DNA from: an uncultured Pseudomonadota bacterium
Lineage (GTDB): Bacteria > Pseudomonadota > Gammaproteobacteria > Burkholderiales > SG8-39
Assembly (NCBI GenBank): GCA_903829815.1
Contig: CAIKRR010000061.1
Span: forward strand, 1-64,000
Length of the DNA: 64,000 bases
Direction of reading: 5' to 3'
A model generated the notes under the pieces. The model had not been told where the DNA came from and did not search any database. It saw only the letters and a program-made list of their open reading frames with translations. Positions 8,601 through 16,505 of this stretch are shown here, piece by piece (the stretch's first letter is position 1; each line of letters begins with the position of its first letter). Both the position numbers and the translations under genes were made by a program.

Positions 8601-9382
8601 GCCGCAATACTCCTGATGAAGGTCGAGACTTCCTGAGCGAATCGCCCGGGCTGCTCGAAGGGAAGCATGTGCCCGCATTCGGGGAGCATGACCAGACGCG
8701 AACCCGCAATTGCACCCGACAAGGCCGTTGCGTATGCAGGTGGCAGCACCTGGTCGTTTTCGCCCCACAGGATCATCGTGGGCAATTGCACCCGATGCAG
8801 CCACCTGGCCAGGCTCGGGTTGAACAGACGCGGGTGCCAGCACAGCTTTGCGGTGGTGACACGATTGCGATAGAGAAGGCGCGGATCGGCCTCGGCCTGA
8901 CTCGCCTGCAGGCGGGCACGTGCCGCCTCGAGGTCATGATTGAGCAGGGCAAGCCCCTCTTCCGGCGTACAGATGAAGAGATCGCCCTTGTCGACACCCT
9001 GAACATGAATGCCGGCCGAATCGACGAGCGTGAGCGAGGCCAGACGATGGCTGTTGCGCACCGCAATTTCGAGCGCCAGCCAGCCGCCCATCGAATGCCC
9101 GACCAGGTGCACCTGCTGCAGTCCCATCCGATCGAGGACATCGAGATAGAACATCGCCAGATCGCTCATCGTATCGACGGCAGCAGCGTCGCCCGATAGC
9201 CCATAACCAGGATGGTCGGGGACGATGAGATCGAAGGTCTGGGCGAGTGCCCCGAGGCCCGGTGCGATACCGGTCAGACCTTCTGTCCCGTGCAGGTAGA
9301 GCAAGGGTGCCCCCTGCCCCTGTCTGCGTACATGCAGATCGCAATCGCCCACCTTGATCATCTGATCGGGTTCGGCCGGCAT
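8597..9382 (-). CDS. Alpha/beta hydrolase
   Basis: 261 aa cytosolic serine hydrolase. The nucleophile elbow GHSMGG places Ser97; the oxyanion region is LYLHGTEG; the acid is likely the Asp in WGENDQVLPP and the base His in PECGHMLPFEQP. This is the pattern of meta-cleavage-product hydrolases and related C-C or ester hydrolases. GGAGGAG lies 5-7 nt before the chosen ATG, which decides against a start 18 codons earlier. A good sigma-70 promoter is seen about 80 bp upstream (9459-9487), making this the first gene of an operon with the LLM oxidoreductase and an SDR. Confidence 0.87.
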   Translation of the reverse strand: MPAEPDQMIKVGDCDLHVRRQGQGAPLLYLHGTEGLTGIAPGLGALAQTFDLIVPDHPGYGLSGDAAAVDTMSDLAMFYLDVLDRMGLQQVHLVGHSMGGWLALEIAVRNSHRLASLTLVDSAGIHVQGVDKGDLFICTPEEGLALLNHDLEAARARLQASQAEADPRLLYRNRVTTAKLCWHPRLFNPSLARWLHRVQLPTMILWGENDQVLPPAYATALSGAIAGSRLVMLPECGHMLPFEQPGRFAQEVSTFIRSIAA

Positions 9383-9413
9383 GTTGTCTCCTCCGCCCTT
9401 GACGGGTCGAGCG

Positions 9414-9430
9414 CCGGCTGACGGAGCCGG
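9414..9430 (-). promoter_or_regulatory. Inverted repeat in 5' leader
   Basis: CCGGCT, a 5-nt loop and AGCCGG form a perfect 6-bp stem in the predicted untranslated leader of the hydrolase operon, about 30 nt before the ATG at 9382. It could be an operator or a leader hairpin. Confidence 0.3.
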
Positions 9431-9458
9431 TCGCAAATGAATCCATAGCTACCTATGC

Positions 9459-9487
9459 AATATAGGCCGCACAGCAACCGGCGTCAA
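9459..9487 (-). promoter_or_regulatory. Sigma-70-type promoter for the hydrolase-LLM-SDR operon
   Basis: On the minus strand TTGACG (9482-9487) and TATATT (9459-9464) are separated by exactly 17 bp, each matching consensus at five of six positions. It lies between the binding-protein stop (9504) and the hydrolase start (9382), giving an expected leader of about 70 nt. Confidence 0.55.
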
Positions 9488-9503
9488 CATCGCGACCTCA
9501 CGC

Positions 9504-10730
9504 TTAACGGGTCTTGTTCAACTCCTTCCAGGCATCCTTCACAGCCACCCCGATCGTCTCGAGTTCGACATTGACCACGCGCCCGTCGACCTTGCGGATC
9601 TCGCGCAGATATTCGTTATGAACGATGTCGCGGGTCGCCGGGTCGATCGAGATCGGTCCTCGCGGGCTGTTGTCGTTGCGATAGTTGCGGATGATCTCCA
9701 TCGTCCGATCCGGATCGATGATCCCCTTCTGCTCACGAATCGCGACATAGATGGCGTCCATCGTGTCCCATGCTGCCTCGGCCACGAACTCAGGGTTGAA
9801 TCGCTCGCCGTAGGCTTTCTTGTAGGCGTCGACAAAAGCCTTGTTGGCAGGCCTGTTACCTGAGGCTGTGTAGTGAAGCGAGGTCACCATGCCGACCGCG
9901 TCTTCGGTCAACTCCTCATCGGTGGTGATGTCGCTTGAAGTGATGATGCGGATGCCCTCCCTGGCCAGGCCAAGATCCGTGTACGCCTTGAGCAATCCGC
10001 TCGCCAGACGACCGGCAGGGACAAAGAAGTACAGCACATCGGGCCGCATGTCCTTCACCTTCTGCATGAAGGGGGCGAAGTCAGGATTCACCAGCGGCAT
10101 GCGCACCTTGCCGACAATCTGTCCACCGCCTGCGGCAAAGCCACGCTCGAAGGCCTCTTCGCTATCATGCCCGGCCGAGAAATCGCTGACCGCGATGTAG
10201 GCACGCTTGTACTTGCGCGCGGCCCATTCGCCCAGCGGTTGCGTTGCTTGCCACATCGTGTAGGAAAACCGTGCGATGTAGGGCGAACGCGTCGTGATCA
10301 CCGAGGCACCGGCATTCATGATCATGAAAGGCACGCGCGCCTCGGTCACAACCGGCGCAATCGCCATGGCGTTCGGCGTCCAGACGATGCCGGTCAGAAA
10401 CTGCACCTTGTCGCGCACGATCAGTTCCTGTGCAAGCGTCCGCGCGCGATCGGCATTGGGCCCACCATCGTCGCGCGTGATGACCTCCACCTTTACACCG
10501 GGGGGCAAACTGCCCTGGTGCATCTTCATGTACAGATTCATGCCGCGATTCATCTTCTCGCCAAAAGCGGCATCGGGGCCCGAGTAGGTGCTGATCATGC
10601 CGATCTTCACTGTCTGGGCGCCAGCGAGCGACGATGCGAGCGCGAGGCCCACGGCAAGGCCCAGCCCGACTACGCGTGCCGCGATACCCGCACGAGGACG
10701 GCACACCAAGGGTTCGATTCGAGCATTCAT
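9504..10730 (-). CDS. Branched-chain amino acid/urea-type ABC substrate-binding protein (Peripla_BP_6)
   Basis: 408 aa with a signal peptide ending SLAGAQ, then VKIGMISTYSGPDAAFGEKMNRGMNLY, the classical opening of leucine/isoleucine/valine-type receptors. VVTEARVPFMIMNAGAS and YTMWQATQPLGEWAARKY follow. Such receptors in this family often bind aromatic acids. The start ATG overlaps the stop of the upstream Rieske oxygenase gene (ATGA), tying uptake to ring hydroxylation. No LivHMGF genes accompany it, so it must borrow a membrane transporter, possibly the one at 56.8-60.1 kb. Confidence 0.87.
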   Translation of the reverse strand: MNARIEPLVCRPRAGIAARVVGLGLAVGLALASSLAGAQTVKIGMISTYSGPDAAFGEKMNRGMNLYMKMHQGSLPPGVKVEVITRDDGGPNADRARTLAQELIVRDKVQFLTGIVWTPNAMAIAPVVTEARVPFMIMNAGASVITTRSPYIARFSYTMWQATQPLGEWAARKYKRAYIAVSDFSAGHDSEEAFERGFAAGGGQIVGKVRMPLVNPDFAPFMQKVKDMRPDVLYFFVPAGRLASGLLKAYTDLGLAREGIRIITSSDITTDEELTEDAVGMVTSLHYTASGNRPANKAFVDAYKKAYGERFNPEFVAEAAWDTMDAIYVAIREQKGIIDPDRTMEIIRNYRNDNSPRGPISIDPATRDIVHNEYLREIRKVDGRVVNVELETIGVAVKDAWKELNKTR

Positions 10731-12058
10731 GATCGGTTTTGACTCCCTTCCTTCAGATAGGCCATGGCCGGCCGGATGCGGTACTCGCGGGCAAGGTGTT
10801 CGCTGAATCGCAGCAGAACATCGCGGTCTTCACCTTCGTCACCGACTGCCTGAGTCACCTCGGCAGCGTCAACCACACGGTCATTGGCAAAGGTGGATGG
10901 GACATCGGCCTGGCTCAGATAAAAACCCTCGGGGTCGCGCCCGGCGCGTACCGCTTCGATACCGCGGCGCACATAACGTCTGAAGAGCACCACGCCGCGA
11001 TCGTTGGTTCCGAGATGCTCGGTCTCGTGCACATTGATGGCGCCCTGACCGACCTGCGCATCGTGATCACCGGGCAACCACTGACGCTCGCGATAGGGGC
11101 GATCGTCGTTCTGCCCGAACACTTCGAGAAAGCGCCGCTTGTCAAATGGCATGGGCTCGCCCGCGACTACGTGGCTCAGGTAGAAGGTCATCGTGTGATC
11201 ATCATCGACCGGAAGCGCCCAGATGGTCATGAACGGGGGGCTCGCCTGCTTGCACTCGCGTCCGCTCTCGAAGATGGAACTGATTGCGTGCAGGTTGGAG
11301 CCGATCGTCTCGGCCGAGCGAACCCACACCTTGTCGCCCACCCGACGCGCGGCGAGGTAACCGACACCGGCAGAGGTCTCGGTGAACGCAAACACCGGGA
11401 ATTCGCCGAACTCAGGCGCAAAGTGCTCCATGCCGCGCAACTGCGGAATCACGTGCAGCACATGGGTGTGGTGCGGATCAACCGTGTTTTCCTTGATCTG
11501 GATCCAGTTGCAGTCCTGCTTGAAACGAATGCCGGGCACGATGGTCACACCGGGCAGGTCGAAGCGGTCGTACATCGGAAATACCGGCACCCTGTCCGGT
11601 GGCCCCAGGTAGGCAAAGACGATGCCACCGAAACACTGCACCGGATAAGCCCCCTGGCTGGTGCTCTTCATCAGACGCTCGGCGGCAGGCTCACCTGGCA
11701 TGTCGATGATGGTGCCATCGACATCGAAGAGGCGCCCGTGATAGCAGCAGCGCAGGCCCCGCTCTTCGATCACCCCGTACTCGAGCGAGCTGTTGCGGTG
11801 GCAGCAGTGCAGATGAAGGACTCCGATCCTCCCGCTGCCATCACGAAAGACCACCAGATCCTCCGACAGCGCACGCACACGCAAGGGCACCTCACCCAAC
11901 TCGGTCTCGTAGGCCAGTGGCTGCCAGAATCGCCGCAGATACTCGCCACCGGGCGTGCCCCGCCCCACCTGACACAGCAGGTGGTCGGGCTCGCCGGTCT
12001 GCCTGGCGTGGTACCCACCATAGGCAAGCGGCACGGCGCGTGCCGTCGTCGAACTCAT
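10727..12058 (-). CDS. Rieske non-haem iron oxygenase, phthalate 4,5-dioxygenase-like alpha subunit
   Basis: 443 aa. The Rieske cluster ligands are in CCHRN and RCCYHG (Cys-x-His and Cys-x2-His spaced by 16 residues), followed by the mononuclear iron region VDPHHTHVLH. The opening LLCQVGRGTPGGEYLRRFW is typical of the phthalate 4,5-dioxygenase / 3-chlorobenzoate dioxygenase subgroup, which works as a homo-oligomer with a separate FMN/2Fe-2S reductase. GGAGGAG precedes the chosen ATG; earlier in-frame ATGs lie upstream of it. It is coupled to the binding protein at 9504. No reductase gene is visible in the window. Confidence 0.9.
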   Translation of the reverse strand: MSSTTARAVPLAYGGYHARQTGEPDHLLCQVGRGTPGGEYLRRFWQPLAYETELGEVPLRVRALSEDLVVFRDGSGRIGVLHLHCCHRNSSLEYGVIEERGLRCCYHGRLFDVDGTIIDMPGEPAAERLMKSTSQGAYPVQCFGGIVFAYLGPPDRVPVFPMYDRFDLPGVTIVPGIRFKQDCNWIQIKENTVDPHHTHVLHVIPQLRGMEHFAPEFGEFPVFAFTETSAGVGYLAARRVGDKVWVRSAETIGSNLHAISSIFESGRECKQASPPFMTIWALPVDDDHTMTFYLSHVVAGEPMPFDKRRFLEVFGQNDDRPYRERQWLPGDHDAQVGQGAINVHETEHLGTNDRGVVLFRRYVRRGIEAVRAGRDPEGFYLSQADVPSTFANDRVVDAAEVTQAVGDEGEDRDVLLRFSEHLAREYRIRPAMAYLKEGSQNRS

Positions 12059-12275
12059 GGGCGTCTCCTCCATGCATTTTTGTGTGCATGATCCCACGAT
12101 AAAGGTGTCCCGGCGCGCTCGCATCGGTTCACACCTCAGATCACACGCCACTGGCATGGCAATGCGCTCGAGCCGCGGGGAGGACCGGGCACCGTGCACA
12201 GGCGTCGCGGTTGCGCTTTGCCGGTCACGCATCGACAATCACCGGATGGCTGGCGTGCTGACCGGCCGGGGAGAC

Positions 12276-13184
12276 ATGGCCGTGACAGCCCTACAACCTT
12301 CACCCCTTCCATCGACCGCCGCGACGGTGAGTCGGGTTCATCCACTCTTTGGTGCGCGCTTCGGTGGCGTCGACATGGCGGGACCGCTGGATGATTCAAC
12401 GATCGAAACGATACGTCGGGCGATGGATCATTACGCGGTCGGCATATTCCCGAACGCGAAACCGGCCAGTGACGAGGTTCATATCGCCTTCAGTCGCCGT
12501 TTCGGTCCAATCCAGCGCACCCCGGTCCTCACGATCACCGGGCGACAAGAGCGGATCCGGCACCCGGAAATCATCGACCAGAGCAACTTCGACCATGAGG
12601 GCAACATCCTTCCCGACAACGACAAGCGACTGCTCTACAAACGGGCCAACCAGCAGTGGCACACCGACATGTCGTTTCACCCGGTGCGGGCTACCTACTC
12701 ACTGCTATCGGCTCACGTGATCCCCCCCAGTGGGGCCGACACCCAGTTTGCTGACATGCGCGCCGTATGGGATGCGCTCCCACAGGTCATGCGCAACCGC
12801 ATCGAGGGCCTTGAAGCCGAACACTCCTACTGGTACTCGAGGGTGACGGCCGGAGGCCCCGAGCCCGACGAGAACGAGCGTCGGTCGCGTCCGCCCGCAC
12901 GCCACCGTCTCGTTCATGTGCAACCAGGCACGGGGCGCAAGGTGGTTTACCTGGCATCGCACGCGTCGCATATCGTCGGCTGGCCCATGGATGAAGGCAG
13001 AGCACTGCTCGACGAATTGATGGCCTTTGCCACGCGTCCCGAATTTGTCTATAGCCACGTGTGGTCGCTGGGCGATGTCGTGATGTGGGACAACCTCACC
13101 ACGATGCATCGGGCCACGCCGTTTGACGACACGGTGTGGCCGCGCGACATGCGTCGCACGACGGTGCGCGAGGCCGAAGTCTAG
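12276..13184 (+). CDS. TauD/TfdA-family Fe(II)/2-oxoglutarate dioxygenase
   Basis: 302 aa from the chosen start. The facial triad is seen as WHTDMSF (His129, Asp131) and TTMHRATPF (His278), with the 2-oxoglutarate-binding Arg in MRRTTVR near the C-terminus. Length and motif order match TauD/TfdA enzymes, which hydroxylate sulfonates, aryloxyacetates, or related acids and so cleave C-S or C-O bonds. The ATG at 12276 follows GGGGAG very closely (2 nt); ATG 12246 is an alternative. Convergent with the amidohydrolase downstream, with which it shares a CTAG stop. It is divergent from the Rieske gene across 217 bp. Confidence 0.88.
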   Translation: MAVTALQPSPLPSTAATVSRVHPLFGARFGGVDMAGPLDDSTIETIRRAMDHYAVGIFPNAKPASDEVHIAFSRRFGPIQRTPVLTITGRQERIRHPEIIDQSNFDHEGNILPDNDKRLLYKRANQQWHTDMSFHPVRATYSLLSAHVIPPSGADTQFADMRAVWDALPQVMRNRIEGLEAEHSYWYSRVTAGGPEPDENERRSRPPARHRLVHVQPGTGRKVVYLASHASHIVGWPMDEGRALLDELMAFATRPEFVYSHVWSLGDVVMWDNLTTMHRATPFDDTVWPRDMRRTTVREAEV

Positions 13185-15388
13185 TTCACCCCACGACTGT
13201 CGGATGACAACCCCGGCATGTTGGCCCGAAACGCAGCGACTGCTGGGGCACGCGGCTTGCGTACGCCCTTGCGGTCCGCCACCGACGAGCCCACGTCAAG
13301 CCGACGACAATGAGGGGCTACGGTATCCGGCTGGTCGCCACCGGGGCTGAGGGTGCGCATCTGTGGTGGGACATCGACAAAAGGCCGCACCCCGATCTCC
13401 TGATGGATCTGGCACGGATAGATCAAGCTGCCCTGGGTGATCACCAGCGCCACCCGCCGTATCGATGCGATATCACGGGTCGGATCACCATCGATGAGAA
13501 CCAGATCGGCGCGCTTGCCAACCTCGACCGAGCCGCGGTCATCAAGTGTCCGGGTATAGCGGGCACCGTTCCGGGTCGCAACCTGCAACGCCTCTGCAGG
13601 AGTGAGGCCCGCTTTGACGTACAAAGCCAGTTCGCTGTGGAGGCCGAAGCCGGCAAACGTGTCCGTACCGGCCACCAGTGGAACACCCTCACGGTACAGA
13701 AGACCAACAAATTCCACCATGCGGGCATACGACTTCCGATAGCGACGAGCCGTCTCCTCGTCCGGAATCGCCATGGTGGCCGTACGAAAGCTTCGCGCGA
13801 TGATCGGTGGCATGTGCGGCTCGATGGTCGCGAAGGGTTCGGCCAGTTCACCTTGCACCTGCTTCAGAAAGTCAAAACCGGCAAGCGTCGGATCGACAAC
13901 GGTCTGACGATCTGCCAGCAGTCGGATGAACTCGCGGACCGGGGGCGCGTCGAAATCGAGCGAGCCCGCATGCTCAGCAGGCAGATAGAATCGGTCGAGG
14001 GTACGGCTGTCGCTCTCCAATCGGGTGTAGAAGTTGAGCATCAGCTGATTGATGTGATTGAGTTCGTCGTACCCTGCCTCGACGGCCTGGGTGGCAGTCA
14101 TGAAAGCCGGCGCATGCCCGCCGACAGTCATGCCACGCGCGTGCGCGTACGCCACGACTTCGGCGACCCAGTGATGGGGAAACGAGCCGTATATCTTCAG
14201 GTGCGGATAGCCGTTGTCTGCGTACCAGTCTACGGCCGACCTGGCCTCCTCGAGAGTCTCGATCTGTACGCCATCACTGGTCGCAAAGGGACCACGCCCG
14301 TCGATGAGACCGGCGCGGATCACGCTTGGCCCCAGCAGACGTCCCTCTTCCACCTCGCGCGTCAGTGCGAGAAGGTCACGATTGGAGTTGCCAAGATCAC
14401 GCACGGTCGTGACACCTGCTGCCAGGTTGTAGGCCGCCGACCAGCGATTGATGTGGGCATGCATGTCGAAGAGGCCCGGCAGCAGAACCCTGCCACCCGC
14501 GTCGATGACGCTTTGAGCCTCATCGCCCTGACCACCCGCAGGGCGAATGGCCACGACACGGTTGTCCCGAACGTAAACGTCCTCGAGCGGCCCGAGCGTC
14601 GCCCGTGCACTGTCGAAGACCCGGGCGTTGCGTATGACCAACTGCCCGACCAGCGGATGCCGCAAGCGATTGGCTCGCGCTTGCATGAACTTGTCGAGCG
14701 CAGCCTTCTGATAAGCCAGCAGGGCAGAGAGACTCTCCTCCCAACCCGACTCGACCGTGCTTGCATAACCGGGCGTGATCGAGGCGAACAGGCGGGGCGA
14801 CCTACCGGTCGTCGCCCACATGAAATCGGGCTGGAGGCCCAGGCCCGTCAACATCAGCAGACGCAAGCGGCGAGTCTCCTCCCCTCGCCTCACCGCGATA
14901 TCGCCCAGCACCTTTGACGAAACCTTGCCGGACGGAAGCAGATCAAGCACCCCTGTTGAAGACCGGGCCAACCGGCCGATCAGAACCGAGTTGATCTGAA
15001 GTGAGCCGTCCATCGGCACATAAACCGCATCCGGTCGAACTCTGGCTCGTCCACGCTCCGATGCCGACTGCCATTGCGCCAGACCACCCGTGCGAATGAA
15101 ATGCTCATCGACGACACCACCCATCTCGGATGTGCCACGCACGTGAAATTCAAGCAGAGCGCCACCCGGCCCGAACCGAAATTCCTCGGCCAGTACCGGG
15201 CCACGACCGTTCTCGGTGAAACGGTAGTCGACCCGAAGACGCCGGGCATCGACCTGACGGACCCGTTGATGCCCAGCGACCTCACCGTTGTCGAGGAAAG
15301 TCACGTAGTCGATGCCGAGCGCGACTGCCCGCTGGGTGAGCAGCAGGGTGGCGAGGCCGAGGGCGAGCAGCAGGGTCAATGAGCGCAT
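13181..15388 (-). CDS. Exported amidohydrolase with unassigned N-terminal domain
   Basis: 735 aa, with a signal peptide in the first 23 residues (RSLTLLLALGLATLLLTQ) and no ribosome binding site of note. Residues of about 24-270 form a beta-rich region I do not recognise. The amidohydrolase part starts at LVIRNARVFDS and carries the metal motif DMHAHINR, then VGGHAPAF and the late VAGTDTF Asp, ending in an IRRVALVITQG-type domain return. About 75 extra residues follow with no clear homology. Members of this family include imidazolonepropionase-like and prolidase-like exported hydrolases. Earlier in-frame starts exist (for example ATG at 15454), so the N-terminus is tentative. Confidence 0.8.
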   Translation of the reverse strand: MRSLTLLLALGLATLLLTQRAVALGIDYVTFLDNGEVAGHQRVRQVDARRLRVDYRFTENGRGPVLAEEFRFGPGGALLEFHVRGTSEMGGVVDEHFIRTGGLAQWQSASERGRARVRPDAVYVPMDGSLQINSVLIGRLARSSTGVLDLLPSGKVSSKVLGDIAVRRGEETRRLRLLMLTGLGLQPDFMWATTGRSPRLFASITPGYASTVESGWEESLSALLAYQKAALDKFMQARANRLRHPLVGQLVIRNARVFDSARATLGPLEDVYVRDNRVVAIRPAGGQGDEAQSVIDAGGRVLLPGLFDMHAHINRWSAAYNLAAGVTTVRDLGNSNRDLLALTREVEEGRLLGPSVIRAGLIDGRGPFATSDGVQIETLEEARSAVDWYADNGYPHLKIYGSFPHHWVAEVVAYAHARGMTVGGHAPAFMTATQAVEAGYDELNHINQLMLNFYTRLESDSRTLDRFYLPAEHAGSLDFDAPPVREFIRLLADRQTVVDPTLAGFDFLKQVQGELAEPFATIEPHMPPIIARSFRTATMAIPDEETARRYRKSYARMVEFVGLLYREGVPLVAGTDTFAGFGLHSELALYVKAGLTPAEALQVATRNGARYTRTLDDRGSVEVGKRADLVLIDGDPTRDIASIRRVALVITQGSLIYPCQIHQEIGVRPFVDVPPQMRTLSPGGDQPDTVAPHCRRLDVGSSVADRKGVRKPRAPAVAAFRANMPGLSSDSRGVN

Positions 15389-15875
15389 GGAACGGCGTTT
15401 GATCAAGCGTCGAGGAGGCGTGTGCGGGCGCGAGTCTAGTTTGGAAATGTGCATCGCAACATGACATTTCAATGCCGCGGCAATTCCTGTGGCGGACACA
15501 GGTGGCAGCCAGACGCTCGATCGCAGCCGATGGCAGCGTTCGAACGCTGCGGGCGAGGCGTGATGCATCTGCACTCGCCACCCGATGCTCCCCCCGGCGC
15601 CCGGGAGAAACATCAGCACCCCTTTACACACCTGCAAACAAATCGCAATGAACCAAGGTCTGCGACCCCCTACTCTGCAGGGACAGACCCTGTGACGCTG
15701 CGAGGCCGGTTGGCAGCGTAACTGAGCACCACGCACGGTCAGCACGGTGCCCAGGGCATGAACGAGCGGGCCGAACCACGGTACGCCAGCCAGACCCGCC
15801 TCCTGCCACGACAGGCCGGATGATGGGCCGACCCGCTGGTGCGGATCAACCATGATGATCAGGGAACCGCGCAGT
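15389..15875. other. 487-bp intergenic region without a supported gene
   Basis: This lies between the divergent exported amidohydrolase and the membrane-anchored unknown protein. Open frames here are short, lack ribosome binding sites and resemble nothing. I see no tRNA-like fold and no clear promoter pair, although promoters for both genes must lie here. Confidence 0.6.
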
Positions 15876-16493
15876 ATGTCCGTTACCGAGCCGAGGTCAT
15901 CGCCCAAGGGACGCCCGACCCGATCGGACTGGATGTTTCTGGGTTTCATCGGCCTGGTGATGGCGAGCACGGCGATGCTTGGCCGACTGACCTATGGCGA
16001 GGGCATCAAGACCAACATCACCAAAACCAATGCCGAGACAGTGCTGGCATGGCTCGTGACGGCCTCACCGCACCGTCAGGAGGACACCTTCGAGCCCGCA
16101 GCCTGTCGCGGATCGAACGCACCCGTCCTTGGGCCGGCGGAACAGGGACGCGCTGAACCGGGCACGCCGAGTGTCGATAGTCGGCCCGACGAGGCCGGAA
16201 CCTGGCGAGCCTGCCGCGAGGCCCTGGCACAGGCACCGTTCGTCCTGTCCACACTCAGAAACCCCTTCACGGAGGGGGCAGTGGAACTCCGGGCCTCCTG
16301 CGACCCGACCGATCGGTCGACACGCGGCGCAATCGTGATCCAGAAACTGGTGGCGACCCCGGCGGGTTCGGCGTATCCCTTCGTCGTCTCACCGCTCACC
16401 GACCGAGACAGCATCACCCGGACCCTCACGCTGCGGGTGGACATCTGTGATCGCAACGGCAACGCCATCACCAGCGGCCAGCGCGAATTCTGA
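15876..16493 (+). CDS. Unknown membrane-anchored protein upstream of the channel gene
   Basis: 205 aa. A basic N-terminus is followed by one hydrophobic helix (WMFLGFIGLVMASTAMLG, about residues 20-37), so the rest (about 165 aa) is probably periplasmic. The soluble part has several Cys (AACRG, ACREA, ASCDP, VDICDRNG) that could form disulphides; it fits no family I recognise. AGGGA lies 10 nt before the chosen ATG; ATG 15852 or 15855 are alternatives. Only 12 bp separate its stop from the channel gene at 16506, so the two are almost certainly co-transcribed and the protein may be an accessory subunit (inference). Confidence 0.65.
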   Translation: MSVTEPRSSPKGRPTRSDWMFLGFIGLVMASTAMLGRLTYGEGIKTNITKTNAETVLAWLVTASPHRQEDTFEPAACRGSNAPVLGPAEQGRAEPGTPSVDSRPDEAGTWRACREALAQAPFVLSTLRNPFTEGAVELRASCDPTDRSTRGAIVIQKLVATPAGSAYPFVVSPLTDRDSITRTLTLRVDICDRNGNAITSGQREF

Positions 16494-16505
16494 CGGGCAA
16501 CCCGA

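Noticed and set aside
13310-14917. Plus-strand open frame of 535 codons opposite the amidohydrolase
   Set aside because: No family resemblance and lies entirely antisense to a recognisable enzyme.
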